Source: Bipolaris cookei (lineage: Eukaryota; Ascomycota; Dothideomycetes; Pleosporales; Pleosporaceae). Taken from it: DNA of 64,000 nucleotides. Position numbers and translations under genes: made by a program. Under the pieces are notes generated by a model. It ran no database searches and had not been told where the DNA came from. It saw only the letters and a program-made list of their open reading frames with translations. Each line of letters opens with the position of its first letter. Position 1 is the stretch's first letter. The stretch is from NCBI GenBank assembly GCA_002286855.1, contig NRSV01000002.1:182152-246151 (forward strand). Direction: 5' to 3'. Positions 1 through 11,379 of the stretch are shown one piece after another.

Positions 1-925
1 CACCACAGGCGTCGCGTTATTCCACTGCTCAATCATCCAGCCTACAGTCTTTTGTCCCCCACATTCAGAGTCATCGTTACCCGTAATGCGAGCTTCAATG
101 AGATGGAGGTATGCGAGACCTAAAGGCTTCAACTCTTCCAGCACATGACTGAACGTTGGCTCCGGCTCGTCCATCAGCATAGCATTGAAGTCGCTGTACG
201 GGCTCAGACGCATGGCCGTTTTCTCAGCACCTACTGCGGCCGCTACCGCCTTGGTTACCTCTAAAAGGAACCGCGATCGTTTCTCGATACTCCCTCCCCA
301 CTCATCCGTTCGCTGATTACATGTCGATTGCAAGAACTGATCCGGTAAATAGCCGTTTGCACCGTGTATCTCAACGCCGTCGAAACCAGCAGCAATGGCA
401 TTCTTTGCTGCCGTCGCATATTCCCCTATTGTTGCCCAAATCATCTCTTCTGTCATCTCCTCTGGTGTTTGATGTTCAGGACTGACTGGAATTGCGCTTG
501 AAGAAATCATCCTTAGGCCGTTTTCCTTAACAACCTCAGGATTAGCAGTCCGGCCTTGGTGCCAGAGCTGACAATATATTGTGCATCCCTTGGCGTGTAC
601 TGCGCTCGTGATATCTTTCCAGGCTGTAATCTGATCCTCCGACCAGATGCCTGGTGCGTTACGACTACTAATAGCATTTTTCGAGATAATGACGGCTTCG
701 CTGACTATAAGAGTACCTGGCACACATGCTCTTTGCTCATAGTACTCTATGACTTACTGTCAACATTTTGTCTTCGTAAAGCGCGGCAGCGGTGTATACC
801 CTACCTTTGTTGAGCGATGTTGCTTTGTGCTCGTCGTCCATACGGTAGCGAGTCAATGGTGCCATGGCTATACGATGGTCTAGCCTGGCGGACCCTACCG
901 TCAATGGTTGGAAAAGGCGCGACAT
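1..925 (-). CDS. Old Yellow Enzyme-type NADH:flavin oxidoreductase (3' end off the window)
   Basis: FMN-dependent ene-reductase of the OYE family, expected to reduce activated C=C bonds with NAD(P)H. The start ATG is at 925-923; the reading frame upstream only has a GTG. A 58-bp intron (804..747, GT..AG) joins ..SLNK to EYYEQR. Visible family signatures are the N-terminal LFQPLTVGSARLDHRIAMAPLTR, LWHQGR, and the active-site HGANGYLPDQFLQ containing the paired His/Asn that bind substrate. HLIEAR follows near the window edge. About 289 residues are present of a usual 370-400, so the C-terminus lies before base 1. It is transcribed away from the MFS exporter, sharing a 0.7-kb divergent upstream region. 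The substrate cannot be read from the sequence. Confidence 0.93.
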
Positions 926-1627
926 GTTGGTTTCTGACACTGGCACAGCTACAAAGTGATCAAATGTCCTCTCTTACTGCGAGCGAATCGACCCATTATA
1001 TCCCTCTGCTGCTATCAGACAAGCGCGCCTGGGACCATGGTCAGCCAAACATTTCTTTAGCCCGCTCCTAAGAAAAACTTTACATTCCCTCAAATTGCTG
1101 GGGTTGTTCTCGGCAGACAACGCCCAAACTCATTCCTGGTATGTTACGAATTCGCCCGTGATGCCGAAAACTCGGCGTAACCCCCATCAAGTTAAGATGT
1201 GCTTCTGGAGCGTCGGATCAACGATGACGACAAGTGTTGCCATGTGGGTCTAGCATACATCGGCTCAGAATGTGCCGAAAGCATGGTCGTAGCCACGCTA
1301 TCATTACCCCACTCGCCCTCGCATCGAACACAATCTTCTCCACCATACACTTACGGAATCTAAGCATGTAACAAATCCTTCCAGCTGCAGGTTCTTCGGC
1401 TGTGTCGTATTCGATTACCGACGTTTTTCCCAAATGAAATGTAGTACCTAGCATACTTTGTTAAGGAAAAGGGCCGCCCCGCTCGGGAGGCTTCCGATGC
1501 CTACACTGCTGTCAATCTGCACGCTAGCCATCATGTCTGGACTCAACGTCAGCTATTCATGTAGACTTCCTCCATAACTTGACATGTTTACCCAACGCGC
1601 GACGGGCCTAGAGCAAACATATACTTG
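926..1627. other. divergent intergenic region OYE / MFS exporter
   Basis: About 700 bp between two divergently transcribed genes. Two TGATAG (GATA-type) sites are readable on the minus strand, near 1016 and 1300. A 78-codon minus-strand frame at 1218-1454 has no recognisable domain and was not accepted as a gene. Confidence 0.5.
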
Positions 1628-3561
1628 ATGATGAGCAAGCAGGCCGTCACTGACCAGATGAACTCGATGTATTCCATCAAAAACGAAGACGCTCAAATTC
1701 CTGATGCGCCAGACGAGAACAGAGCCAATCAAGACGATCCATATTCTACGAGAATGCCTGTCTCCAATCATGGCAACACACCACTCGTACCAACGACCAA
1801 ACAAGACTCTGACGATGAAAGCGATGCGGTATCTATTGGAGGTCAGCGGAATACCATGACCTCTACTCAGCTGAGAATCGCGATTCCAGCATTGTCGGTC
1901 TGCCTGTTTGTCTCCTTCATCGACCAAACTAGTGTTTCAACGGCAACACCTGCAATTGCTGTTGATCTGAATACTGGGACTGCAACCTCGTGGATTGGTA
2001 CATCGTTTCTGATAGCCTCAACAGCCTTTCAACTTATCAACGGTCGGCTTTCGGATATATTTGGTCGGAAAAACCTACTGCTCATCAGCCTCATGCTCAT
2101 GGCTTTGGGAGATCTCGGCTGCGGTTTCGCAAAATCGGCTGTACAGCTTTTTGTACTCCGTGCCATTGCGGGTATTGGCGGTGGCGGCATCAACAGTTTG
2201 GTCATGATCATCGTTAGTGATATTACCACCTTACAGAATCGTGGCAAGTATCAAGGTAGGATGCTCTGTCAACTCGCGGCCATCATGACCTACTAAACCC
2301 CTTTTCAGGTTGGCTGGGTGCAGTAATCGCTCTAGGCAATGGCGCTGGCCCTTTCCTCGGCGGTGCTATAGTCGAAGGAGCCACATGGAGATGGGTGTTC
2401 TGGATTATACCCATCTTGACCATCCCCACATCTCTGATTATCTTGTTCTTTCTGCCTTTGAAGCATCGATCCGGCGGCTATCTCGAAAAGATCAGAAAAA
2501 TCGATTATGGTGGCATGGTGCTAAACATCGCATCCACGCTCCTCTTGCTGATACCCTTATCCGGAGGTGGTGTTACTTATGCCTGGGCCTCTCCATTATT
2601 TGTTGCTTGCACTGTCACCGGCGCCGTGCTGGGATTTCTGTTTGTCCTCTACGAATGGAGGTTTGTGGCTCTCCCAATCATGCCACTTCGCCTCTATCGC
2701 GCCCCTCACTCCTGGGCACTCTATTTGCAAACCTTCCTCATCGGGCTCGCGTATTTTGGAAATTTCTTCTATCTCCCGATTTACTTCCAATCAGTGCTAC
2801 GGTACTCGCCTTTAGCATCTGGTGCTTTGATTCTGCCAGTGGTCATCACCACCTCACTTACATCCATTGCGTCTGGCCAGTACATGAACCGAGTCGGTAG
2901 TTACATGCATTGCGTTCTCGCTGGATTTGCGCTTTGGACTCTTGGGAATGGGCTCACGCTACTTTTCGATCGGAGTACCGGCCTAGCAGTGCTCATTGTT
3001 GCGCTCACTGTGGAAGGTGCGGGCATTGGCTTAGTACTTCAGCCCACGCTTGTTGGTATGTACGCAAATGGTCGTAGCGAAGATCGTGCTGTGACAACAG
3101 GGCTGCGCAACTTTATTCGTACCATTGGTGGAGCGTTTGGTCTTGTCATTTCTGGAGTCATCCTGTCGAACACGCTCAGTCGTCACTTGTCGCAACGAGG
3201 CTTCGTATCAGAAAGTCTGATGAGTCAGTTGACTTCCTCAACTTATAATCTCGACGGCTTTGGTCTCACAAAAGACCAACAAGAAGTCGTTTTCAGTGTC
3301 TACATGCTAGGTTTGCATTACATATTCATCTTCTTCACAGCATGCTCAGGCGTGAGCTTATCGTTGACCTTTTGGGTTGGGAACACGAGTCTAAAAGCGC
3401 CAAAGAAGCTGGATGAGGAAGAAGCGGTGGCAACAAACGTAAACGGAGATGCGCTTGAGCAGGCAGCCATCCATGGTGAGGAAGTTGAGAGCGAGGGGGA
3501 TGCATCTCATGAGAAGGAGGCAAATATATGCGGAGACGCAAAGAACAAAAACGGTTCATGA
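1628..3561 (+). CDS. MFS multidrug-type exporter (DHA2/14-TM family)
   Basis: Plasma-membrane drug:H+ antiporter family protein of 626 residues. Exon 1 is 1628-2255 and exon 2 is 2309-3561. The 53-bp intron (2256-2308) has a CTACTAAAC branch site and a TTTTCAG acceptor, and rejoins KYQG to WLGAV in phase. A hydrophilic acidic N-terminus of about 80 residues precedes the first membrane span. MFS motif A is visible as GRLSDIFGRKNLL, and the antiporter motif C region as GAVIALGNGAGPFLGG. Successive hydrophobic segments continue to about residue 560, followed by a charged Glu-rich tail. Length and architecture suit 14-TM exporters (TRI12/azole or toxin efflux type). Cargo is unknown; the divergent OYE neighbour fits export or detoxification of an enone, which is inference. 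Confidence 0.93.
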
Positions 3562-4409
3562 GGACCAGCAAGGTCTTTCCGGGTAAAAAGTGCATAAAAA
3601 TCCTACCACCTTGGCAGGAATGTTGGAATACATCATGTATAGAGCCTGACGACTGCATCGCTTAGGAGTTTAGCGATCGTCATTAAGCAATCTCAACATG
3701 AACTGCCTCCAAAACCAAAATGAGAACCCCGCACACATGACTCGACATGAGGGTATCTTTTTGCGTTACAACTTCTCAATGTATTCACTGAAACTGAGTG
3801 CGAGTGCCTCGGTCTTTACTCGGTTGCTGTTACTGTCAACGTAAAACGATGCGGAGACGATAAGACTTCGCATCGAGGCGATCCGCCAGGATACACAAAA
3901 GATTGATGCCGGGCATACACAAGACAGTTTTCTTTAGTAATACAACGAAATGTTTCCTGTAGGATTTTCAGAGTTCCCAGTCCGGTAGGTTGCAGTGTGG
4001 CCCCACAAAAACCCATGTCTTATCAGCAGCCCTAAATTGGTGTGCCCCAGCTGTCGTAGCACCTCCCTTTCGGGGCAACTTTCTACTTGCGGATCTTTTC
4101 AAGCCGATAACTTTACATCCTCCTACGATAACATGATAACGTCACGGCCGATCCAGATCGCGGCCGTACGCTGGACGATCATCGTGAACGACGGCAGGGT
4201 ATAGCATGCGATCTGTTGCGTAACAACTTCACGGGTGAGAACAGCCGATGTTCCAGCCATGAGATACGAAAACTGAGGGGTTATTCGCTGCTACCAAGTA
4301 CTTAGACACACTTTGAAAAACCTGAAAAGGATCGTGTCAATCAGCACCTAGATATTCTACCGTCTACTTTCAAGATACCTCTGTAGTACCATTGTAACAA
4401 ACCATCATC
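3562..4409. promoter_or_regulatory. intergenic region with three GATAA sites before the PuuE-like gene
   Basis: No gene seen. Three GATAA sites lie within 34 bp at 4106-4110, 4127-4131 and 4135-4139, about 270-300 bp before the PuuE-like start codon. The first is part of CCGATAA (4104-4110). WGATAR/HGATAR clusters are the binding pattern of the AreA/Nit2 nitrogen regulators. Function here is inferred only from sequence and gene context. Confidence 0.45.
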
Positions 4410-5454
4410 ATGCCTGAAGTCTACGCTGCACCACAAGAATACGCCTTTCCTCGAGATTTCAAGGGATATGGTGAAAAGGGCCTTGAGGGGTTGAAATGGC
4501 CCAACAACGCGAAGATAGCCGTCTCTTTTGTCATCAACTACGAAGAGGTGCATCCAAAAACCCCTCAATTGAAGTTTTACACATACTGACTGATTGAAAA
4601 AGGGTGGCGAGCGCTCAGTTATGAAAGGAGACGGAATGTCTGAAATCAATCTCCGCGAATATCCCGCTCAGCCAAGAATCAACGAGCGCGACTACAGCGG
4701 CGAATCCGAATTCGAATATGGCTCACGCAGCGGCTGGTGGCGCATCTTCAAGCTCTTCAACGACTACAACATGAAATTCACTCTCTACGCCGTCGGCTCA
4801 GCCGTCGAAGAGCAACCCGAAGCCGTCACTCGCTCCGTAGAAGAAGGCCACGACATCGCATCTCACGCCTACCGCTGGATCGACCACGCCAACCTCTCCG
4901 TCGAAGCCGAAAAGCAGCACATCAGAGACGGCATCACCGCGCTCAAGAAACTAGCCGGCTACGCCCCCAAAGGCTGGTACTACGGTCGCCCTTCCCCCCA
5001 AAGCCGCGCCTTGATTCCCTTGGTTTACGAAGAAATGGGCGAAGAACTCCTCTGGGCCAGCGATACCTACGCCGACGACCTCCCCTACTGGACCGATCTC
5101 CCCCACGAGCGCAACAGCCCGAACCCAAAAGGCTGTCTCATGGTACCCTACAGCTACGACTGCAACGACTTCAAATTCCACACTCAAGGCACGGGATTCC
5201 GCAGCCCAGGCGCTTTTTACGAGCACCTCCAGAACGCATTCGATGTTCTGTATGAAGAAGGTGCGGCGGGAAAACCGAAGATGATGACGATCGGGCTGCA
5301 TTGTAGGATTATCGGGCGGCCAGGACGGTTTAAGGCGCTGCAGGATTTTGTAAAATATATTTCAGAGAAGGAGGGGGTGTGGGTGGCTACGCGGACGCAG
5401 ATTGCGGAGGCGTTTAGGGAACAATTTCCCTATAAGAGGGGGGAGCTTGCGTAG
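4410..5454 (+). CDS. PuuE-like polysaccharide deacetylase-family hydrolase (putative allantoinase-type)
   Basis: 329 residues with a NodB-homology fold of the PuuE branch, which includes the metal-independent allantoinases of purine breakdown. Exons are 4410-4547 and 4603-5454, with a 55-bp intron in phase 0. Family marks are FPRDFKGYG near the N-terminus, VSFVINYEEGGERS at about 38-51 where classical deacetylases have the TFDDG motif, SEFEYGSRSGWWR at about 81-93, ASHAYRWIDH (His134 and His141), GWYYGRPSPQSR, and SDTYADDLPYW. No signal peptide is evident, so it should be cytosolic and not a cell-wall chitin deacetylase. It lies next to a Zn2Cys6 regulator, an NCS1 permease and an amidase, which supports a role in opening a ureide, hydantoin or nucleobase ring. 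The actual substrate is not established by sequence. Confidence 0.88.
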
Positions 5455-5668
5455 ATTTGGGGATTAAAATCGGATTGGCTTTTTTTCCTTCGCTATTCAG
5501 TGTTTGCGAGAGAGGTATGTATGTTCAGTTGGTGGTGAAACGTAGATGTAGATATAGCAATATTATCGATAGTCGGCTCTTTTTAGACGTTTATCTCTCC
5601 TTTGCATTATGAATCTGAGAGTCCGCAAGTGATGCTTGTAGCAGAGACCTAACAACGACAAGCTTCAT

Positions 5669-8304
5669 TCACCTGTACCCCCCAAAACTCCACTGATTCA
5701 TATCCATCATCCCATCCACATCCGTCTGCATCGCAGCATCCTGAATCGGATCCACTCCATAAAATCCCGGGCCCTCCTCCGCTGTCCAACTCGTCTCCGC
5801 CATCCCCCGTCCTACCCCGTTCCTTCTCAACTCTACATTCTGCATCTGCGCCTCCTCATCCCTAACCATCTCATTCCACATCCTCCACCCCTGCCACCCC
5901 CCAGGCGCCTCCTCATCAACCTCCATAAACGCCTCCTTAACTGCATCTGTAACCATATGCGACAGCGTCTGTTTACTCCCCCTCCTCCCTTCTTTCGCTT
6001 CCTCATACCCATTCCGTTGCCCCAGACCCTGCATACTCGGCTCCGCATCGACATCCAGCTGCAGCGGCCTCGCGCCATTCGTCCTTAGCGCATTCGTAGC
6101 ATTAACAACAGTCTTGAACAAACTACCCGATAACGCATCGAAAATATCACGATACTTCACTGCACCCGGCCATTTCTCACCGAAGATAGTTAGGATTTGT
6201 GAGCACGCGCGGGTCGCTTCGAGGACGTCGTAGGAGAATAAAGTGCGGTCGCGCCAGATGCAGTAGACGAGTGTTAGACCGGCTACGAAGCACGAGTGCA
6301 GCGATATCATGGTGTAGGTTAATGTTCTGTTTTGGCTAAGTCGCTTGTACGCGTTGCAGGCGCAGGCGGCGGAGCGGGCGCACGTGATGAAGCGTGTGTC
6401 GGATGTGTCGAGGGTGGGCAAGAAGACGGTAAAGAGGAAGAGCATGGCTTTGTGGTATTGGACGCCGTAGAAGTCGCGAGCGTCGAGGTAGGCGCTTTCC
6501 GGGTCATACATCCAGGTTATTTTGTTTTCCTTCTTAGGGGTTTGGGGGCAGGTGCGGAGCCAGGTATCGAGGTCATTGCGGATGGTAGTCATTTTTTGGT
6601 CGAGTTTGGCTCGCTGTTCGAAGGTTCCGGCGAAGACGTCGCGGTCTACACGGAAGACTGTTTTGTGGATTCGGGATTGGATTTGGTCGAGCTTGATGAT
6701 GTGAATGAAGGGTTCGATGTTGGACCATTGTGTTTTGTGGGCTTCTGGGGCTTCTTGATGAGTTAGAGTCCAGAATTCAGGACTGGTACTAGGAAGCTTC
6801 CAAAAGAGTCAGTTGATACAATCTTGGTAATGTTCAGTTACTATTGGCATACCTCGACATTAATGTCCCGATCAGCAATGGCAAAGGCACGGCCAAGCAC
6901 GATACTAGTCACTCGATCGAGACAGTAACACGACCAAAACGCTCGGCGTCGAATCTCAGCATCTCTTGCTTGTTCAGGGGAGTACACCACACTTCTCTTT
7001 CTGTGCAAGCCCATCTCTATGCAGACGGACGTCGCATATCGGATCTGAGACCAGGCGCCTGCTCCATATGGAGACCGCTGTCCATGTACTCCAAGCAATA
7101 TGAGAAACTGGACAGTTGCGAGGTTGTGTTGAGCTAAGATATAATCCATTGGCTCTGTCGCGGCAGCAAGGTGACTCTGAAACCAGTAAGAACAATACAC
7201 CATTTACACTCATTTGACTTACTTCAGGATCAACCCCACATGGCTTCTGTGTCAAAGATAGGAAGCGAGCTGTAATGGCATACATGAGGTGAAAGATGCT
7301 GCGTTCAATGATAGACAAAGCACCTTGAACATATTGCTTCTCGAAGAGCTTTGTATAGACCACGCGGTCTAGTAATGGCCAGCGTGTATGTATACGTTCG
7401 AAGAAGACATCAAACAGCACTCGTGCCTGTTGCCGTTCAGGGAAATCTATGATATGGTCATCCAAATGCGCAGATTCAGGAGGTGGAGGTGGCCTTGTAA
7501 CTGTAGGAGTTTGAGTCGTCTGGTTGGCATGCTGGCTGGCTACTCTCTTGCCAGAACTCCGAAAGATTGAAGATTGTATGATGCGAGCAATAGTAGCACC
7601 AGAGCTAGAACCAACATAGTAGGGCTCAGAAGTCGTGTCGGTAGTCCCAGACGCGCATAGAGAGAGGTAGGCTACGCCGTCAACAAGTGAAGTCCGATCT
7701 TCACCTTCAAGGTCATCCGAGAAATAGTCGTCTCGAGATTCGCGACGTGATTCATTTGACTGGAATTGAGAGATGGATGGCTCCTCAGTAGTTGTAGGAG
7801 GCACAACATGAATCATATCCAAGCCATTGTCATAATGATCCGAAGCATGGTCCGGGAGACGAGCCTCCAGAAACGCAATGCGTTCTTCCAAGGCAGTTAT
7901 ATAACTGACTAGTTAGTCAGATACCCAACACGTACACGTTTAAAATAGCATTTGGGTAAAGGACCTACGCCGACTTGCCACCAGGATATTGGGGCCGCAG
8001 GGTTCTCTCGTATGCACAAGCTACGCCAGCTCGTTCACACGATCTGCATACTGGACGTACGCCGTCGCACTGCAAGAGGCTTAGTCAAGAGGTACTGTTG
8101 TGAAACCCTCAAATGACGTACTCGTTGCTTTCTTCGCTTGCATCTCTTGCATGCCAAGGCGACTCGAGGCTTCCTCGCTGCAGAGGGCTGTGCGCCTACA
8201 TTTGTGCTATTAGATGGGATCTCAGTAGCAGTAGAGAATGCAGGTATCTGATCGTCAGTTGATCCAGAGGGGCTCAGGAGGCTTTCTGCGTAGGATTGCG
8301 ACAT
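5669..8304 (-). CDS. Zn2Cys6 fungal transcription factor with Fungal_trans domain
   Basis: Binuclear zinc-cluster regulator of 805 residues in five exons: 8304-8122, 8069-7969, 7904-7223, 7176-6853 and 6796-5669. All junction phases close. The DNA-binding cluster has Cys at 52, 55, 62, 69, 72 and 79; the first intron falls immediately before the third Cys. It is followed by KSAYITALEERIAFLEARL, a typical linker and short coiled coil. A Pro-rich linker precedes the middle homology (Fungal_trans) region, with FDVFFERIHTRWPLLDR, RYATSVCIEMGLHRKR and RRRAFWSCYCLDR. The start was placed at the ATG directly before SQSYAESLL; an in-frame ATG 60 bp upstream is possible. It is divergent from the NCS1 permease over 590 bp, the usual place for a pathway-specific activator, so it probably controls the flanking catabolic genes (inference). 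Confidence 0.92.
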
Positions 8305-8893
8305 AGCCTTTTTTGCTTTCAAACTATCACAGTGTGTAGTAGACAAGAGCTTTGGGATCATCGGCCCCAACCTCGCACTACGTATTCGGATGCATTACGC
8401 CTTTCACGTGCGACAATCGCTCAGGGCATACGGGATACACAAGCCGAAATGTATCTTATCGTGATTCCTTCCAGAGTGGGCAAGATAAGTCGTCATGTGA
8501 TCTTATCTCGGCTGCAGCCTTCCTCTTGGTCGCGGGACTGTTGACTAGATCGGTAACGTTGACGTTCGCTACCACATCGACGCCGAATGCTTACACTGTA
8601 TTCCTATCTCAGCCCCTGTCCTTTATCGCATCTTGGGAGGCTTGGGCACAACTGGCGCGTCTGGGGCAACATGTTACATCGGCTGAAAATGCGCCGATGG
8701 AGGCGACGACAAGGGAGTCTGGCCAGTTCTAACTCACCATTGGTGTGTGTGGACTGCGTGAACCATCTGGAGTCGGAACAAGCTTAATCAACTCGACATA
8801 TGAGCCGCCGTGATCCACAGATGCAAAAATGCAGAAAAGACTTTTTTTTGCGAATAGTCAGGCCTGTCTATCCAGACCACGACTGAATCTACC
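8305..8893. promoter_or_regulatory. divergent promoter of regulator and NCS1 permease
   Basis: 590-bp region between two divergent start codons. It carries a cluster of GATA sites and a CGG-N10-CCG pair (CGG 8431-8433, CCG 8444-8446), the spacing class recognised by some Zn2Cys6 dimers. No supported gene lies inside; the open frames at 8352-8787 overlap promoter sequence and show no domain. Confidence 0.5.
8455..8507. promoter_or_regulatory. cluster of three GATAAG sites (putative AreA/Nit2 binding)
   Basis: CTTATC at 8455-8460 (minus-strand GATAAG), AGATAAG at 8483-8489 on the plus strand and TCTTATCT at 8501-8508 (minus-strand AGATAAGA). Three full GATAAG hexamers in 53 bp is far more than chance; one is expected per roughly 2 kb counting both strands. 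Closely spaced pairs in opposite orientation are the pattern bound by fungal GATA nitrogen activators. Binding itself is not shown. Confidence 0.55.
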
Positions 8894-10803
8894 ATGGGCA
8901 AATTCAAAATGCCAACGAAGCGGCGGATGGCAGCACCTTTCCAGTCAAAAGAAGCTTTTGTCGACTCTCTCAGGGCTCCTCGCGTCAATGACGGTCATGT
9001 TCCTATCGGTGATGAGAGATGGTCGAATAAAGATCTCGAGCCAACGCCAGTCGAACAGAGGACTTGGACTTGGTACAGTCTGCCTCTGTACTGGTTTTCC
9101 AACAAATTCTCCCTTGTCGGCTGGAATACTGGCTCTTCACTTGTAGCCGTTGGTCTGGTACGTTATCTGGCAAGACTACTCGTAGGACAAAGACTAACGT
9201 TTGTAGACATGGCAGACATCCTTCGCATCAGCATGTGTCGGCTCTCTACTCGCGGCTATAGTCGTTGTTCTGATGGCTCGTCCGGGTGCTAAATATCATA
9301 TCGGATTGTATGTGATACCCTCGCACGCATTTGCTACTTTAGCTTACCATGCGCAGTCCCGTCCTTGCACGCTCCGTCATGGGCATGTATGGTTCCTACT
9401 TCTTCGTCTTCATCCGAGCGATTGTCTGCATCATCTGGTACGGCATCCAGACCTTTTACGCCGGTAACCTATTGTCCGTGATGCTACGCTGCATCTTTGG
9501 TAGTTCCTGGGAAAACCTGCCGAACACGCTTTCGCTAGGTGCCGCTGTGACATCGAAGCAGCTGTTGACCTTCTTCATGGCTTGGCTCATGGAATTCCCC
9601 TTTATGTGGGTTCATCCGACCCGCATCCACTATGTTTTCACCATCAAGGGAATCATCATGCCTATTGCAGCTTTTGCGGTTTTCGGCTGGTGCATGGCAA
9701 ATGGTGGCGGACTTAACTCCATGGATCTCGCTCACAAGACGAGCACAGCTTCCTCGTCTATTCCTATGGGTTGGAGTATCATGGCTGGTATCAACACCAT
9801 CTTCGGTGCACTGTCGCCCATGCTTGTGAACCAGCCCGATCTTGCCCGCTACTGCAAGAAACCCCGAGACGCCGGTTATCTCCAGGGTGTCAGTGTGTTC
9901 GTCTCTGCTATCATCGTCTTTTTCCTCGGTATGGCTTCGACGACATCAATGCAGTCAGCGTACGGTGTAGCGTACTGGAACATTTGGGATCTCTTCGATG
10001 CTATACTCGACCATCACTTTGGCGCTGGCGCGCGTGCGGCGATCTTCTTCGCCTCATTGGCATTCTACTTTGGAGTTTTCGCAACAAACTTTGGAGCGAA
10101 TTCTATTCCGTTTGGCTCGGACATGACTGGCCTTTTCCCCAAATGGCTCACTATCCGCAGAGGACAGATACTGTGTGCTCTTCTTGGAGTCGTTGTGCAG
10201 CCATGGCAGCTCATGGCTAATGCGTCTGCTTTCCTCAGGTAGGATGACTATATAAATTACTCATTTTCAGAATAAAATTAACAATTGAACAGCTTCCTTG
10301 GATCCTACAACATATTCATGGCTCCTCTCTGCGCTGTCTTGATTGTCGATTACTACATAGCGCGCAAGGGCAACATCCACGTTCCCTCGTGCTACGACGG
10401 CAGAAAAACAGGCCTATACTGGTTCTGGTCTGGAATCAACTGGTGTGGAGTAGTCGCCTGGATACTAGGGACCACCATGGGTATCCCAGGTCTCATCGGC
10501 CAATACCAGCCGCAGATCATTTCCATGGCCGCACAGAACATGTACCGTATGGGATGGATCCTGACCTTCACTGTTGCGGCGACGGTTTATTACGTTACAT
10601 TTCTCTTCATCAAGCCGCGCGTATTTCCTGTTGGACGCGAGAGCACGCCGTATGAGTGGGAGTGGTTGGGTAACGACGGCCGTGAGGGATTTTTTGAGGG
10701 AGAGGGAGATCGTGGAGAGATTTACGTTGCTGCTACACCGCCCATGACAGATGCAGGCGATGATATTGAGGTTGGAGGCAAATTGCCAAAGGTGAATTTC
10801 TGA
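8894..10803 (+). CDS. NCS1-family (Fur-type) nucleobase/allantoin/uridine permease
   Basis: Plasma-membrane nucleobase:cation symporter of 585 residues. Exons are 8894-9157, 9207-9356 region resolved as 9207-9307, then 9357-10238 and 10293-10803; introns of 49, 49 and 54 bp close in phase. The Fur-type signature TWTWYSLPLYWFSNKFSLVGWN opens the first membrane span. ARPGAKYHIGFPVLARS spans the second intron and GMYGSYFFVFIRAIVCIIWYG follows. About 12 hydrophobic spans are visible, with a soluble C-tail from about residue 530 (YEWEWLG..). Fur proteins carry uracil, allantoin, uridine or related hydantoins; specificity cannot be told by eye. Its neighbours (PuuE-like hydrolase, amidase, Zn2Cys6 regulator) suggest uptake of the compound those enzymes degrade. 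The three GATAAG sites upstream suggest nitrogen-source control. Confidence 0.93.
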
Positions 10804-11379
10804 GTTGTAGCGAGAAACTTAGTAATACTGTATGTTGTGTGATAATATCATTGAATATCTCAAACGATAGTTTCTTCTAAACTACATACATCCATCTTGT
10901 GCATATATAATCTTTCCATTACAACACCTGCTCCCTGAATTGTTAGAAACAGTTTCATACCCAATACCCTTGCTCAACGGCAAACTCCGTATTGTCTCCA
11001 CTGCGATGCTTCCGTATCTGGTAGGAGGGAAAGGCGGAGGTGTGTGTTCGGAATACAATCGTCCGATAAGCGGGACGACCGTTATCGGCCGTCATCGCAC
11101 TTGTACTACTACCACTAACGCCTCGATAGGGCAACTCGCACGTCGTGGCCAGCGGGCGACATGGTAAATTTGACAACTGCCTATCACAAGGCGCGGAATA
11201 CTTATGCCGAGGATAACAGTTTCGGCACGACTTCCTTTGATATACATTTGTTGCGCATAGGTGTATTGTTTGCAAGGGAAGAAGGGAATTCTTTATCATT
11301 TCTTAACATCCAGAGTCTTTGCTCCCTTGTAGTTGAAGGTTGATATTGTGACCTGGGATATAGCAATACGGTTAGCAAC
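10804..11379. promoter_or_regulatory. intergenic region before the amidase, with inverted CCGATAA pair
   Basis: Downstream AT-rich sequence of the permease gene, then the amidase upstream region. CCGATAA at 11063-11069 and its reverse complement TTATCGG at 11082-11088 form a 7-bp inverted repeat about 300 bp before the amidase start. The same heptamer occurs at 4104-4110 before the PuuE-like gene. A heptamer is expected about eight times by chance in 64 kb on both strands, so only the arrangement is notable. Confidence 0.4.

Noticed and set aside
1218..1454. 78-codon minus-strand frame between OYE and the MFS gene
   Set aside because: No domain, no good start context, and it lies inside the divergent promoter; length is within chance.
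4737..5255. 172-codon Arg-rich frame on the plus strand
   Set aside because: Shadow frame of the PuuE-like gene in GC-rich codon sequence; the composition is low-complexity Arg/Leu/Pro.
6332..6766. 144-codon plus-strand frame
   Set aside because: Antisense to a well-supported exon of the Zn2Cys6 regulator.
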